Part shown: positions 18,534-28,297 of the stretch, piece after piece
Layout: every line of letters begins with the position of its first letter
Position numbering within the stretch: position 1 is the stretch's first letter
Assembly: GCA_963775395.1 (NCBI GenBank)
Contig: CAVZIX010000017.1
Location: forward strand, 1 to 64,000
Length of the DNA stretch: 64,000 nucleotides
Source of the DNA: JAIBJN01 sp963775395
GTDB taxonomy: Bacteria; Actinomycetota; Thermoleophilia; Gaiellales; Gaiellaceae
Reading direction: 5' to 3'
The notes under the pieces: generated by a model
Database searches by the model: none
Told to the model about the DNA's origin: nothing
The model's input: only the letters and a program-made list of their open reading frames with translations
Made by a program: the position numbers and the translations under genes

Positions 18534-18641
18534 GTCTCCCCCTCCGTGAAACGGCAAAATGACTTGCCCTTTCTATCAGACTCGGGGCCAAGTTTTCGCG
18601 AGCCGGGCCGAGCGCCGGCGGCTCTACACTTGGAACGCCCC

Positions 18642-18713
18642 GCCCCCGTAGCTCAGTGGATAGAGCAGCGGTTTCCTAAACCGCGTGCGCAAGTTCGATT
18701 CTTGCCGGGGGCA
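18642..18713 (+). tRNA. tRNA-Arg (anticodon CCT)
   Basis: A complete 72-base cloverleaf. The acceptor arms GCCCCCG and CGGGGGC pair perfectly; the D arm is GCTCAGTGGATAGAGC; the anticodon arm is GCGGT-TTCCTAA-ACCGC with anticodon CCT, reading AGG codons; the T arm contains GTTCGATTC. The 3' CCA is not encoded. It lies alone, downstream of a divergently transcribed hydrolase gene. Confidence 0.97.
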
Positions 18714-18757
18714 CTGCCTCTTCCTGCCCCGGTGGACGGTCGCGTAGCCTCCTCGCG

Positions 18758-19933
18758 GTGCGACGCCTCCTGCTCTACGCCGCCGTCCTCGCGCTCGGGG
18801 CGCTCGGGCTCCGCCTCATGGTCGTGCCGGCCGAGGTCTGCCCTGCTTTCAGTCCCGCCGACGCACGTGGCTCGATCGCCGAGGCGTTCGGCTGGCTCGA
18901 ACGCGGCGTGCGGCCCGGCGGCCTCTACACCTACGGCTACGACCGCAAGCACGACGCCGTCTCGGAGGACTACAACATCACGCGGCACGCGGGCGTGATG
19001 TTCGGCCTCTACCAGCTCGCCGGGGAGACCGGCGACGAGGAGGCTCTGGCGGCGGCGGAGCACGGGCTCTCCTTCGTGCACGCGAACCTCTTTCGGAACG
19101 GCGACTGGACTGCCTTTGCCGAGCCAGGAGAGGATGCGCGTCTCGGCGCGAGCGGGCTCCTGGCGATCGCGCTGGTCCAGCGCCGCCTCGCCACCGGGGA
19201 CACCAGCGAGGACGATCTCATCCGCGGGCTCGCGCGCTTCCTCGCCTCGCAGCAACAGGCCGACGGCAGCGTCCTCGGGCGCTGGAGCCAGGAGACCGGG
19301 AGCGCCGTCCCGGGCGAGTACGCCAAGTTCGGCACCGGCCAGGCGCTCTGGACGTTCGCGCTCCTCGACAAGCTCTTCCCGGGCGAAGGATGGGGAGAGC
19401 CCGCGCGGCGGCTCGCGCGCTACGTGGCCACGCGCCGCGACGACGTCGAGGGCTACGTGCTCACGTTCCCCGACCACTGGTCGGCCTACGCACTCGCAGA
19501 GCTAGGCCCAGGCAAGCTGGGCGAGCCGGAGATCGCGTACGCGCGCGATCTCGCCGGGATCCTGGGCCTCAACTCCCGCCTCGAGTCGCAAAGCGGACAG
19601 GGTGGCCTCAACCGCGTCTTTCGCGGCGAGCCGGCCTCCGGCGCAGGCCTCGGGACCGTGACCGAAGGTCTGGCAGCGCTCTGGCGCCTGAGCGTCGCGG
19701 ATCCTCGACTCGCCGACCTGACGGACAACCTCTCGGCGCGCCTGCGCTGCACGGCCGGGCGGGCGGTCGAGCGCCAGATCGACCCCGCCGAGGCGGAGAA
19801 GGCCCCGCGCCCGCTGCTCGCCCGCGGCGCGTGGTTCACGGAGGACGGCTACACGCAGATGGACCACCAGCGCCATCCGCTCTCGGGGCTGCTCGCGACA
19901 CTCGAGGTGCTGGCGGCGGAGTCGACCAGGTGA
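18758..19933 (+). CDS. Membrane-anchored protein with alpha/alpha-toroid-like repeats
   Basis: 391 residues from GTG 18758. A single N-terminal hydrophobic helix (LLLYAAVLALGALGLRLMVV) would anchor it or act as an uncleaved signal. The rest looks like tandem helical hairpins with aromatic and glycine-rich turns, such as YNITRHAGVMFGLYQL, GEYAKFGTGQALWTFALL and EDGYTQMDHQRHPLSGLLA. That pattern is reminiscent of alpha/alpha-barrel glycosidase, epimerase or lanthionine-cyclase-type folds, but I recognise no catalytic set. The MarC-like gene starts inside its stop codon, so the two are coupled. Confidence 0.6.
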   Translation: MRRLLLYAAVLALGALGLRLMVVPAEVCPAFSPADARGSIAEAFGWLERGVRPGGLYTYGYDRKHDAVSEDYNITRHAGVMFGLYQLAGETGDEEALAAAEHGLSFVHANLFRNGDWTAFAEPGEDARLGASGLLAIALVQRRLATGDTSEDDLIRGLARFLASQQQADGSVLGRWSQETGSAVPGEYAKFGTGQALWTFALLDKLFPGEGWGEPARRLARYVATRRDDVEGYVLTFPDHWSAYALAELGPGKLGEPEIAYARDLAGILGLNSRLESQSGQGGLNRVFRGEPASGAGLGTVTEGLAALWRLSVADPRLADLTDNLSARLRCTAGRAVERQIDPAEAEKAPRPLLARGAWFTEDGYTQMDHQRHPLSGLLATLEVLAAESTR

Positions 19934-20466
19934 GCTTCGCCTTCCTGCTCCTCGCGCTCGTCGCGTCCACGAACCCGTGCCGCGCGCGGCTTGTCCTGCC
20001 GGAACGGCGTGCGGCGGTCGCGCTCGGGGCGCTCATCGCGTTGGGATCCGCCGCCGGCGTCGCGGCCGTCGGGGGCGCCTTTCTGGACGCGCTCGACATC
20101 ACGCCGGAGACCTTCCGGCTGGCGAGCGCCGTCGTGCTGGCGATCGAGGGCGCCCGCGCCCTGGTGCTCGCACGGCCCGCCCGCGAGCCCGAGCTCAGCG
20201 GGCTCGGCGCGGCGCTCGTCCCGGTTGCCTTCCCGCTCCTTCTCACTCCGGGCGTGGTCATGCTCAGCCTGACCGCCGGAGGCGACGACGACGTGGCCCT
20301 GGCCGCCGGTGCGCTCGTGGTGGCCTTCGCGCTCGTCCTCCTGACGACCCTTGTTCCGCGCGGAGCACGGGCCGACGCGCTGCTCTCAGCCGGCGGGCGG
20401 CTCCTAGGCGCGGTGGAGATCGCGGTGGGAGTCGCGCTGGCCGTCGACTCGCTGCACGACGTCTAG
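19930..20466 (+). CDS. MarC-like multi-pass membrane protein
   Basis: 178 residues with about six hydrophobic spans and almost no loops. The first span contains LLLALVASTNPCRARLVLP, resembling the conserved Asn-Pro segment of MarC/YchE proteins, and a central Pro-rich span is PVAFPLLLTPGVVMLSL. GTG 19930 overlaps the previous TGA by four bases. MarC-family function is unsettled; the link to the toroid-like partner may be informative. LysE-type exporters are an alternative family. Confidence 0.6.
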   Translation: MSFAFLLLALVASTNPCRARLVLPERRAAVALGALIALGSAAGVAAVGGAFLDALDITPETFRLASAVVLAIEGARALVLARPAREPELSGLGAALVPVAFPLLLTPGVVMLSLTAGGDDDVALAAGALVVAFALVLLTTLVPRGARADALLSAGGRLLGAVEIAVGVALAVDSLHDV

Positions 20467-20469
20467 AAG

Positions 20470-21078
20470 TTAGTCGCTCTTGGGCTGCTGCCCGGGCGAG
20501 CTGTCGAATCCGAGCTGCGTCCGTGCGGGCTCGACCAGGGCGCCGAGGAGCTCGTCGGCCTTGTACGGACGGTCGGCGTCCACCCCCGGGGGCGTCTCCC
20601 CGATCGGGATCAGCAGGTCGTCGCCGCCTCCGTCGGCCTTCAGCCAGAGTGCGATCACGTAGACGCCGGGAATCTTGAGCAGCCTGAGCTCGTACGCGGC
20701 GCTCTCGAGCTCCGGAAGCGCCTCGGCCCGACCCACGGCGGCCTCTGTTGCGCGGACGAACGGCCCTTCGTTCACCTCGAGCCGGCTCACGTCGACGCCG
20801 GTTCCGCCGACATAGACTTCCGCGCTCGCGATTGTCGAGTCGCCCCGCTGAACGAGGTAGCGCCAGCCGGTGAGCTCGGCGCCGGCGAGGCCCTGCCCGC
20901 CGACCAACGCGTCGAGGCCGAGCGTGTAGACGGGGTGCGGCGCAGCGAGCGCAAGGTCGTCCGCCGACGCGTCCCGAAGCGCGCCCGTGACGAAATCGGA
21001 GCGGTCCGCGCGCTCCAGGAGTGTCCCCTGGACAGCTTCGAGTGCGGCCCGGGGCGGCTCTGCGAGGCGAATGGGCAT
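20470..21078 (-). CDS. Hypothetical protein encoded with a papain-like cysteine protease
   Basis: 202 residues, soluble, no signal peptide or known motif. It starts MPIRLAEPPRAALEAVQG and contains VYTLGLDALVGGQGLAGAEL and TGWRYLVQRGDSTIASAEV, suggesting an alpha/beta N-terminal part, followed by LRLLKIPGVYVIALWLK. The start lies 9 bases after the protease stop, so both are translated from one transcript. Possible roles are chaperone, inhibitor or substrate of the protease; none can be chosen from sequence. The C-terminal tail (FDSSPGQQPKSD) is hydrophilic. Confidence 0.6.
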   Translation of the reverse strand: MPIRLAEPPRAALEAVQGTLLERADRSDFVTGALRDASADDLALAAPHPVYTLGLDALVGGQGLAGAELTGWRYLVQRGDSTIASAEVYVGGTGVDVSRLEVNEGPFVRATEAAVGRAEALPELESAAYELRLLKIPGVYVIALWLKADGGGDDLLIPIGETPPGVDADRPYKADELLGALVEPARTQLGFDSSPGQQPKSD

Positions 21079-21087
21079 GCGCTTTTC

Positions 21088-21702
21088 CTAGCTCTCCGTC
21101 GTGTACGAGTGCGTCCAGCTACCGGACCCCTGGTAGCTCGTCGCGAACGTGTTGTAGGTGAGATCGGAGGCGCCGTACCAGGGATCGTCGACCGCGACGC
21201 GCTGGTCGCCCGGGCCCGGCTTGTACCCCTCGATGATCGCAAAGTGCCCGCCGCCGCCGGACCAGCCGATACGCGCCCCGAGCGGCTGCCCGGCGTCGAT
21301 CTCGGTGCGGACGTCGGCGAACGACGTCGTGCCACCGGCGAAGGCATCGAGGTTCCCTGTCCTCTGCAGGGCCAGGTCGAGGTACCACGGCTGATTGCAG
21401 GCGGACGTCGAGCCGTTCTGGCAGCAGGTCGTCTGGCCGAGCTCGGCGTTCACGACCGTGCACTGCGTCCAGGTGCTCGACGTGTCGTAGTAGAGCGACA
21501 CGCTCGTCGAGACGGCCGCCCAGCACCACTGAGTCTGCTGCTGGTGCTGCATCGTGAAAGCGAGGCGCCTCCAGCGGTTGAACCAGTGGAAGATGAGCCA
21601 CCAGAGCCAGTGGATCCACCGGATGATCAACCAGAGGAGCCCGCGCCGCACCTCCTTGCGAAGCGGGATGCGGCTCTTGCTGAGGATGCTGTCGGGATTC
21701 AA
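21088..21702 (-). CDS. Papain-like cysteine protease (AvrRpt2/C39-like) with Trp-rich N-terminus
   Basis: 204 residues. The catalytic Cys is in QQQTQWCWAAVS (near residue 60), the His in GGGGHFAIIEGY, and an acid in VAVDDPWYG, the order seen in AvrRpt2-type and C39-like peptidases. Four further Cys (CTVV, TTCC, SACN) could form disulfides. Residues 20-47 are extremely Trp-rich (LLWLIIRWIHWLWWLIF) and flanked by Arg, suggesting insertion in or adherence to the membrane interface. It leads a two-gene unit with the hypothetical partner downstream. A role in processing or degrading peptides at the cell surface is inferred. Confidence 0.8.
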   Translation of the reverse strand: MNPDSILSKSRIPLRKEVRRGLLWLIIRWIHWLWWLIFHWFNRWRRLAFTMQHQQQTQWCWAAVSTSVSLYYDTSSTWTQCTVVNAELGQTTCCQNGSTSACNQPWYLDLALQRTGNLDAFAGGTTSFADVRTEIDAGQPLGARIGWSGGGGHFAIIEGYKPGPGDQRVAVDDPWYGASDLTYNTFATSYQGSGSWTHSYTTES

Positions 21703-21759
21703 TGAGCGGCTCCGGCGCGGACGACTATGAACCTGCGCCCGAAGGAGGTCAAGTTGGCG

Positions 21760-22729
21760 TCAGGACGCGCGCCGGCGGAGCGCGATCCCCGTCAGGATCT
21801 CGCGGACGATCCGATCCGCGGCGAGCGCCGTGACATCCGCCGATCCCACACCGGTCGGGATCACTTCGACGACGTCGGCGCCGACCAGGTCGAGCTCCTC
21901 GGCGACCGTCCGGGAGGCCCAAAGGAGGTCGCCGGTCGTCATCCCGCCGGGCTCGGGCGTCCCGGTTCCGGGCGCGAACGCCGGGTCGAGGACGTCGATG
22001 TCCACCGTGAGGAAGACCGGGCCGGCTCCGACGATCTCGACGGCGCGACGAACGACCGCCTTGATCCCGAGCTCCCTGACGTCGTGCATGAAGAAGCTGG
22101 TCACGCCACGCTCGTCCTGCCAGCCGAACTCCGTCTCTCCCGGCCAGTAGCCGCGTAGGCCGATCTGCACGTAGCGGCGCGGATCGACGTGGCTCCTGCT
22201 CGACGAGCCGATAGAACGGCGTCCCGTGGGAAACCTCGACCCCGTAGACCTCCGCTCCGGTGTCCGTGTGGGTGTCGAAGTGGACGAGACCCACCTGACC
22301 GTGCGCCGCCGCGCACGCCCGGATGTTCGGCTCCGAGATCGAGTGGTCGCCGCCGAGGACGATCGGAATCGCGCGGGCGGCGACGACCTCTCCCACGGTG
22401 GTCTCGATCGCCTCATGCGTTCGCACGGGATCGGCCGGGATGACCGGAGCGTCTCCGAAGTCGGCGATCGAGAGCTCGGCGAAGGCGTCGACTTTCGCCT
22501 CGAGGTGGGGTCCCGGCGCACAGCTTGCCGCGCGGATCGCGCGCGGGCCAAAGCGGGTCCCCGGCCGGTCGGAGGTGAGATCGTCGGTCGGCGCCCCAAC
22601 GACTGCGACGTCGACTCCCTGGAGCTCGGCGGCATCCTCCGTGTAGGCCGCCGACGCGAAGGTGAGAAGGCCGGCGTACTCCGGCTTCTCGTCGTGTCCG
22701 CGCGGCCAGCGCTTCGTGGGATCGATCAC
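21760..22729 (-). CDS. speB: Agmatinase / ureohydrolase (frame break near 22195)
   Basis: About 322 residues after repair. The metal ligands of the arginase fold are all visible: GGDHSIS, HFDTHTDTG and, after the break, VDIDVLDPAFAPGTGTPEPGG. ATG 22729 begins MIDPTKRWPRG. One extra C near 22196 breaks the frame between LVEQE and HVDPRRYVQIGLRG; without it the protein reads through. The enzyme hydrolyses agmatine to putrescine and urea, or a related guanidino compound. A permease for amino acids lies just upstream on the same strand, 39 bases away, and may supply the substrate. Confidence 0.9.
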
Positions 22730-22768
22730 GGCGCGTGAGTCTACGCCCGGACGACCGGCACTGTCCTC

Positions 22769-24274
22769 CTAAGCGACCTCAGGTGCGTGCTTCGAGCGGC
22801 GTCCGAGGTAGGCAAAGAGGAGAGCGGCGGCGAGAACCCCTGCCAGCGGAACGAGCTCGGCGAGCACGAAGCCCAGCCGGTCGCCGGCGAAGCCGTCCGG
22901 AAGCGCGGCATCGGGATTCGGTGTGCCCAGCCCGGGCCAGAGAACGGCCAGGATCGCGAAGACGGCCCAGGCGGTAGCGAGCGTGCTGCACAGCCAGGCG
23001 CCTGCGACACCGCCGGGCACTCGGAACGGCCGCGCGACGTCCGGATGCGAGCGGCGCAGCTTGACGAGCGCCGGGAACACCGCGAGGTTCGAGACGGCAA
23101 GGAGCACGATCGAGAGCGAGAGGACGACGCTGAAGTACCGCTCGGCGTTGCTCCCGGAAACCGCGAAGGCGGCGGCCATCGTCACCGTTGCGATGCCACC
23201 CGAGACGAGGCACATCCGCACCGGGGTGCCGAGACGAGGGGAGAAGCGACCCAGGCTGCGTGGGCCGGCGCCGTCGAGGCAGGCGACCGCCTGGGCTCGG
23301 CCGGTGCCGAGAACCCACGTGAGCCCGTTCGCAAGCAGGACCCAGATGAAGCCGGCCGCCGCGAGGGCTCCGAGGGTCTGCCCCGCCCCGGACAGCACGA
23401 CCGTTCCGTCGGGAGATACGTGACCTCCGTACACCGTGAAGACGCTCTTCATCGCGTCGATGAAGCCGGTCAGGCTCGTGATCCGTTCGGAAGGCACGAC
23501 CGCAAGGATCGCGACGATGGGCACGGTGTAGAGCACAAGCGTGAGCGCTCCTGCCCGGGCGATGGAGGCAGGGACGTCCCGCTGAGGGTTGCGCATCTCA
23601 CCGGCCGCCGCGGACGGAAGCTCGAAGCCGATGAGGTTGTAGAAGAGGACGGGAGCAACGGCGATGAACGCGGCCCAGGTGGGCGAGAAGTGGCCGAGGC
23701 CGAAACCGTGGACGCCGTGCTCGAGCGCGTACAGGCCCACGGTCGCGGTGAAGAAGGTGAGGAGGAGGACCTGCACCACCGCGCCGCTCGCCGCGACGCG
23801 CTTCCCCTTCGAGATCGGGGCGATCGCAACGGCTATCGCGGTCCAGATGAAGCCGAGCGCGAAGAGATAGCGCCAGACGCCCTCGAGCGGCACGAAGAAC
23901 TCGCCGGACACGGTCAGGGCGGTAATGGTGAGGGATCCGCCCAGCCAGATCGGGGACTCGATCCAGTAGAGGAAGGCGGTCAGGGCACCGCAGACACGTC
24001 CGAACGCCAGCCGTGTCCACACGTAGGAACCGCCCTCCTGGGGAAACGCCGAGCCGAGCTCGGAGATGACGAGCCCGGCAGGGACGAAGAAGGTCAAGGA
24101 GACGACGAGAAGCCAGGTAAGCGACTGTGGTCCGCCATTCGCGACGGCGCCGAGGGTGTCGATGACGACGACGGCGGCGATGAGGAGGCAAACCGTGTCG
24201 AGACGGCCGAGCTCGCGGCGCAGATTCGAGCGCTCGGGGCGGAGCCGGAGCGACTGCTGGGCCTCGCTCACCAT
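22769..24274 (-). CDS. APC-superfamily amino-acid permease
   Basis: 501 residues with about 12 helices. The first span (LDTVCLLIAAVVVIDTLGAV) and the segment FPQEGGSYVWTRLAFGR are conserved in the APC family; the middle contains LFYNLIGFELPSAAAGEMRNP, typical of glutamate/GABA and polyamine antiporters. It starts at ATG 24274 after AGGAAAGGGAAG. The stop is 39 bases before the agmatinase gene, so the likely cargo is arginine, agmatine or a related amine. It diverges from a BTAD regulator. Confidence 0.88.
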   Translation of the reverse strand: MVSEAQQSLRLRPERSNLRRELGRLDTVCLLIAAVVVIDTLGAVANGGPQSLTWLLVVSLTFFVPAGLVISELGSAFPQEGGSYVWTRLAFGRVCGALTAFLYWIESPIWLGGSLTITALTVSGEFFVPLEGVWRYLFALGFIWTAIAVAIAPISKGKRVAASGAVVQVLLLTFFTATVGLYALEHGVHGFGLGHFSPTWAAFIAVAPVLFYNLIGFELPSAAAGEMRNPQRDVPASIARAGALTLVLYTVPIVAILAVVPSERITSLTGFIDAMKSVFTVYGGHVSPDGTVVLSGAGQTLGALAAAGFIWVLLANGLTWVLGTGRAQAVACLDGAGPRSLGRFSPRLGTPVRMCLVSGGIATVTMAAAFAVSGSNAERYFSVVLSLSIVLLAVSNLAVFPALVKLRRSHPDVARPFRVPGGVAGAWLCSTLATAWAVFAILAVLWPGLGTPNPDAALPDGFAGDRLGFVLAELVPLAGVLAAALLFAYLGRRSKHAPEVA

Positions 24275-24356
24275 CGCTTCCCTTTCCTCGTGACAGCAGG
24301 GACAATGGGCGACTCAGCTGTCACGTCGCTTGCACGCCACTGTCGAGGAGGGGGAG

Positions 24357-25118
24357 TTGGAGTTTCTGATCCTCGGGCCCGTCGAGGTGCTCGACCATGA
24401 AGGTCGTCAGCTCGCCGTGCCGCGTGGACGGCCCCGGACGCTCCTGGCCCTGCTCCTCATCCACGGCGAGCACGTCATTCCCGCTGATCGCGTCATCGAG
24501 GAGCTCTGGGGCGACAAGCTCCCGGCGAATCCACACAACGCCGTTCAGGTCGTCGCCTCCCGGCTTCGCAAGGCACTGGGAAGCGACGTCGTGCTCTCGA
24601 GGGCAGGCGGCTACGGGCTCCGGCTCGAGCCCGGAGCACGCGATTCGGACCGCTTCGAGGAGCTCGTGGCGAAGGGCAGGGCCGAGCTCGCCGGCGGGGA
24701 CGCCGCAAGCGCCGCCGAGACCTTCCGGCAGGGGCTAGGCCTCTGGCGTGGCGCGGCGCTTGCCGACGTCCGCTTCGAGACGTTCGCCCAGGCGGAGGTC
24801 GCGCGCCTCGAGCAGCTCCGGCTCTCGTGTTCCGAGGCGCGAATCGACGCGGATCTCGCGCTGGGCCGCCATGCGGACGTCGTCGGCGAGCTCGAGGCAC
24901 TTGTCGCCGAGCATCCTCTGAGCGAGCGCCTGTGCGGGCAGCTCATGCTCGCGCTCTATCGCTCGGGTCGCCAGGCGGAGGCACTCGCCACGTACCGCAG
25001 GGCTCGGAGCTTGCTCGTCGACGAGCTCGGCATCGAGCCGTCGCCCGACCTTCGGGAGCTCGAACAGACGATCCTGCGGCAGGAAGCAGGCGCCCCGAGC
25101 GCTCCCACCTCCGCCTGA
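24357..25118 (+). CDS. BTAD/SARP-type transcriptional regulator, N-terminal part of a larger protein
   Basis: Residues 1-95 form an OmpR-like winged helix (LEFLILGPVEVLDHEGRQ, then RPRTLLALLLIHGEHV and NAVQVVASRLRKALG), and residues 96-250 a bacterial transcriptional activation domain with TPR-like helices (YRSGRQAEALATYRRARS, VDELGIEPSPDLRELEQ). I prefer TTG 24357 because AGGAGGGGG lies just before it; TTG 24330 is also in frame. The frame stops at 25118. In this family the next part is usually a linker plus cyclase-like and ATPase domains in the same chain, and the neighbouring frame supplies exactly that, so one base is probably in error near 25105. Confidence 0.85.
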   Translation: MEFLILGPVEVLDHEGRQLAVPRGRPRTLLALLLIHGEHVIPADRVIEELWGDKLPANPHNAVQVVASRLRKALGSDVVLSRAGGYGLRLEPGARDSDRFEELVAKGRAELAGGDAASAAETFRQGLGLWRGAALADVRFETFAQAEVARLEQLRLSCSEARIDADLALGRHADVVGELEALVAEHPLSERLCGQLMLALYRSGRQAEALATYRRARSLLVDELGIEPSPDLRELEQTILRQEAGAPSAPTSA

Positions 25119-28100
25119 GTCGCCGGCCCCGGCAAGGGCGCTCCGCCGACGAGTGACGTGCCTTGTCTCGGGCCTCGCCGGTTCCGGCGAGCTGGGAGAG
25201 GGGGTCGACCCCGAGATCCTCCGACCGCTTCTCATCCGCTGCCACGAGACGACGCGAAGCATCTGCGAGAAGTACGGCGGCTCCGTGCACGGTTCCATCG
25301 GCGAGAAGGTCGTTGCCGTCTTCGGGATACCCGTCGCGCACGAGGACGACGCGCTTCGCGCGGTGCTGGCGGCCGTCGAGGTGCGCACAAGGCTCGTCGA
25401 CCTGAATGACGAGCTAGAGCCCGTCTTCGGAGTCGAGCTAGCGGCTCGTACGGGACTGAACACGGGCGAGGTGCTGACGCCGGGCCGAGACGACGCCGCG
25501 CCACTCGTCCTCGGGAGCGCTGGAAGCGTCGCCGCGCGGCTGGAGCAAGCGGCCGCGCCGGGCGAGATCCTGCTCGGGGAGCCGACGCGCTCGATCGTCG
25601 GCGATGCGGTCAGCACGGAGCCGAGCCAGATAACGGTCTCGAGCGAGCGGACGCCGGTTCGCGCCTTTCGGCTGGTCGACGTCGTGCCTCCGGCATCGCC
25701 AATCGGGCCCCGCGTCGAAAGGCCCTTCTTCGGCCGGGACCGCGAGCTCCGCCTTCTTCGTGATGCATTCGATCGCTCGGTCGCCGAGTCCGGCTGCCAT
25801 CTCGTGACCATCCTCGGTGAGCCTGGGATCGGAAAGTCGAGGCTCGTGCGCGAGTTGCAGCCCCTCGTCGGGTCGGAGGCGAGCTTTCTCGTGGGCCGCT
25901 GTCCCGCATACGGAGAAGGAATCACGTACTGGCCGGTTCGCGAGATGGTCCTCCAGGCGGCCGAACCGAGCACGATCGACGAGCTCGTGCGCGAGCTCGA
26001 TGACGGAGCGGCCGTTGCTCGTAGGGTGGCGGCCGCGCTCGGCCTCGAGGAGGGGGTCGCAGGCGAAGAGGCCGTCTGGGCCTTTCGACGGCTCTTCGCG
26101 GAGGTCGCCCGGACACGGCCACTGGTGCTCGTCTTCGAAGACGTGCACTACGGCCAGCCCGCTCTCGTGGATCTCGTGGACCATCTGGCGAGCTGGATCC
26201 GGGATGCGCCGGTCCTGTTGCTCTGCCTCGCACGCCCGGAGCTCCTCGACACTCGCCCCGCGTGGGCGGGAGGCCAGCGGAACTCAACCTCGCTGACGCT
26301 CGGCCCGCTCTCGAGCCAGGAGAGCCGAGAGCTCCTCGTGGCGCTCGCAGGACGAAGGCTCGAGGAGGGCGGGCTCGCGCGCATCGCGGCGACAGCCGGT
26401 GGGAACCCTCTTTTTCTGGAGCAGCTCCTGGCCCATGTGGACGAGCGCGGCACCGACGTCGCAGATCCCGGCCTCCCGCCCGCCCTTCAGGCTCTGCTGG
26501 CGGCACGGCTCGACCTCCTCGACCCGCAGGAGCGATCTCTGCTCGAGCACGGCGCCGTCGAAGGCGAGGTCTTCCATCTCGGCTCGGTGCTCGCCCTCTC
26601 CGAGGGTCTCGCTCGATCCGACGCGGAACGAGTGCTGCAGGAGCTCCTGCGGCGCGACCTCCTCCGTCCCGAGAAGCCGGCACTCGCCGGGGAGGACGCC
26701 GTGCGGTTTCGCCACGAGCTCATCCGCGACGCCGCCTACGAATCGCTGCCGAAGGCAGCTCGCGCCGAGCTCCACGAGCGCCACGCCGGCTGGCTCGAGA
26801 GCCTCGGCGCCGCCGTACCCGAGCCGGACGCCCGCATCGGCTTTCACCTCGAGCGCGCCTACTACCTGGCCCGTGAGGTCGGCTCGGACGGCGGCGGGGA
26901 GCACGATCTCGCCATCAAGGCCGGGCAGCTACTGGCCGAAGCGGCCCGCCAGGCCCATCGCCGCGGTGACATCGCGGGCGAGATCGGCTTCATCGATCGC
27001 GCCATCGAGCTACTCGGTCCCGATGACCCCACGGGCGCAGAGCTATTGCCGGCACTCGGATCGGCACTCTCGGAAGCAGGAACGTTCGACCAGGCAGCCG
27101 AGGTCGCGGAACGGGCCGTCGAGGTCGGCCAGAGACTCGGTCTCCCGCTCGTTCGCTGGCGGGCAGTGGTCGAGGGTGAGCGCCTGCGCCTCTACCGCCA
27201 CCCCGAGTCGGTCGACGTCGGCGCAACAATTGCGATCGCCGAGGCAGCCGCGACCGCGCTCCGGGAGCTAGACGACGACCTCGGCCTTTCCCGTGCCTCG
27301 TATCTGATGTGCGATCTAGCCTGGACGGCGGGTCACACCGAGGCGAGCTACGAGCACGCCGAGCGCGCGGTCGAGCACGCGCGCCGCGCGGGTATCGGCT
27401 TCGAGGTGGCTGCGGCCCTCAACTTCATTGCCGCGCTCGTCGAGGGCCGCACACCTGTCTCCGAGGCGGTTTCGCGCTGCATCGACCTCGAACGGGAGGT
27501 GATCGGCCACCGCTCAGCCGAGCTGAGCTTGCTCGGTTGCCGCGCGGCGCTCGCCGCCATGGCCGGACGAGTCGACGAGGCCCGCGAAGGCATGGCACGA
27601 TCGCGAGCAGGTCTCGAAGAGCTCGGTCTTCACGAAGCCTCGGCCTGGATGGCCCTCATGGACGCGCAGGCCGAGATGCTCGCGGGCAACCCGGCGGCCG
27701 CCGCGAGAGCCGCCGGTGACACCGAGGAAATCACGCGCGCGATCGGCGACCGTTGGTTCCTCTCAGCGGCGTTGGTCGACTACGCACACGCGATTCTGGC
27801 CCAGGACCGCGTTGACGATGCCGTGGCCGCCGTCGAGGCGATCGACACCGTCCCGGCGCCGAGCGACATGGAATGGCTGATCAAGCGCCATACCGCCCGG
27901 GCTCGGCTCGCCGCCCGCCAGGGCGAGACGCAGCGCGGCTTGACCGAGGCGCGCCGGGCCGCGGAGCTCGCCGACCGGACAGACCTGATCGTCTATCGAG
28001 CGGACGCCCACCGCGTCCTCGCGGAGTTGCTAGCGAGCGCAGGACGGCCTCGCGAAGCGAGGGAGGCGGCCGAGAGATCGCTCGAGCTTTGCGAGGCGAA

Positions 28101-28152
28101 GGAAAACGCCGCCGGAGCCTTGCAGGTCCGGCGCTTCCTCGAAACGCTCTGA
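25119..28152 (+). CDS. Pseudo-cyclase/AAA ATPase/TPR regulator, C-terminal part
   Basis: About 1000 residues from GTG 25153; the frame is open upstream of that with a Pro-rich linker (PPPESPAPARALRRR). The first 170 residues resemble a class III nucleotide cyclase, but the metal-binding positions are changed (CLVSGLAGSG where FADLxGST is expected, GSIGEKVVAVFG with Glu for Asp), so catalysis is unlikely. A STAND-type ATPase follows with Walker A GEPGIGKSRLV and LVLVFEDVHYGQ. The C-terminal 450 residues are helical TPR-like repeats. It reads as the second part of the BTAD regulator in front; signals sensed are unknown. Confidence 0.85.
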
Positions 28153-28297
28153 ACCGACTGGGACGCGCCCAGCGAGTCGGGAAGCTCCCCACACGCCCAC
28201 TCAGACGACGACCGGCTGCGGAAGCGGAGTGTCGGCTCGGCCACCTTGGGCCGCTCGCAAACGTCCTCGCGCTCCTGGGCGGGGTCCCCGAGCCGGA

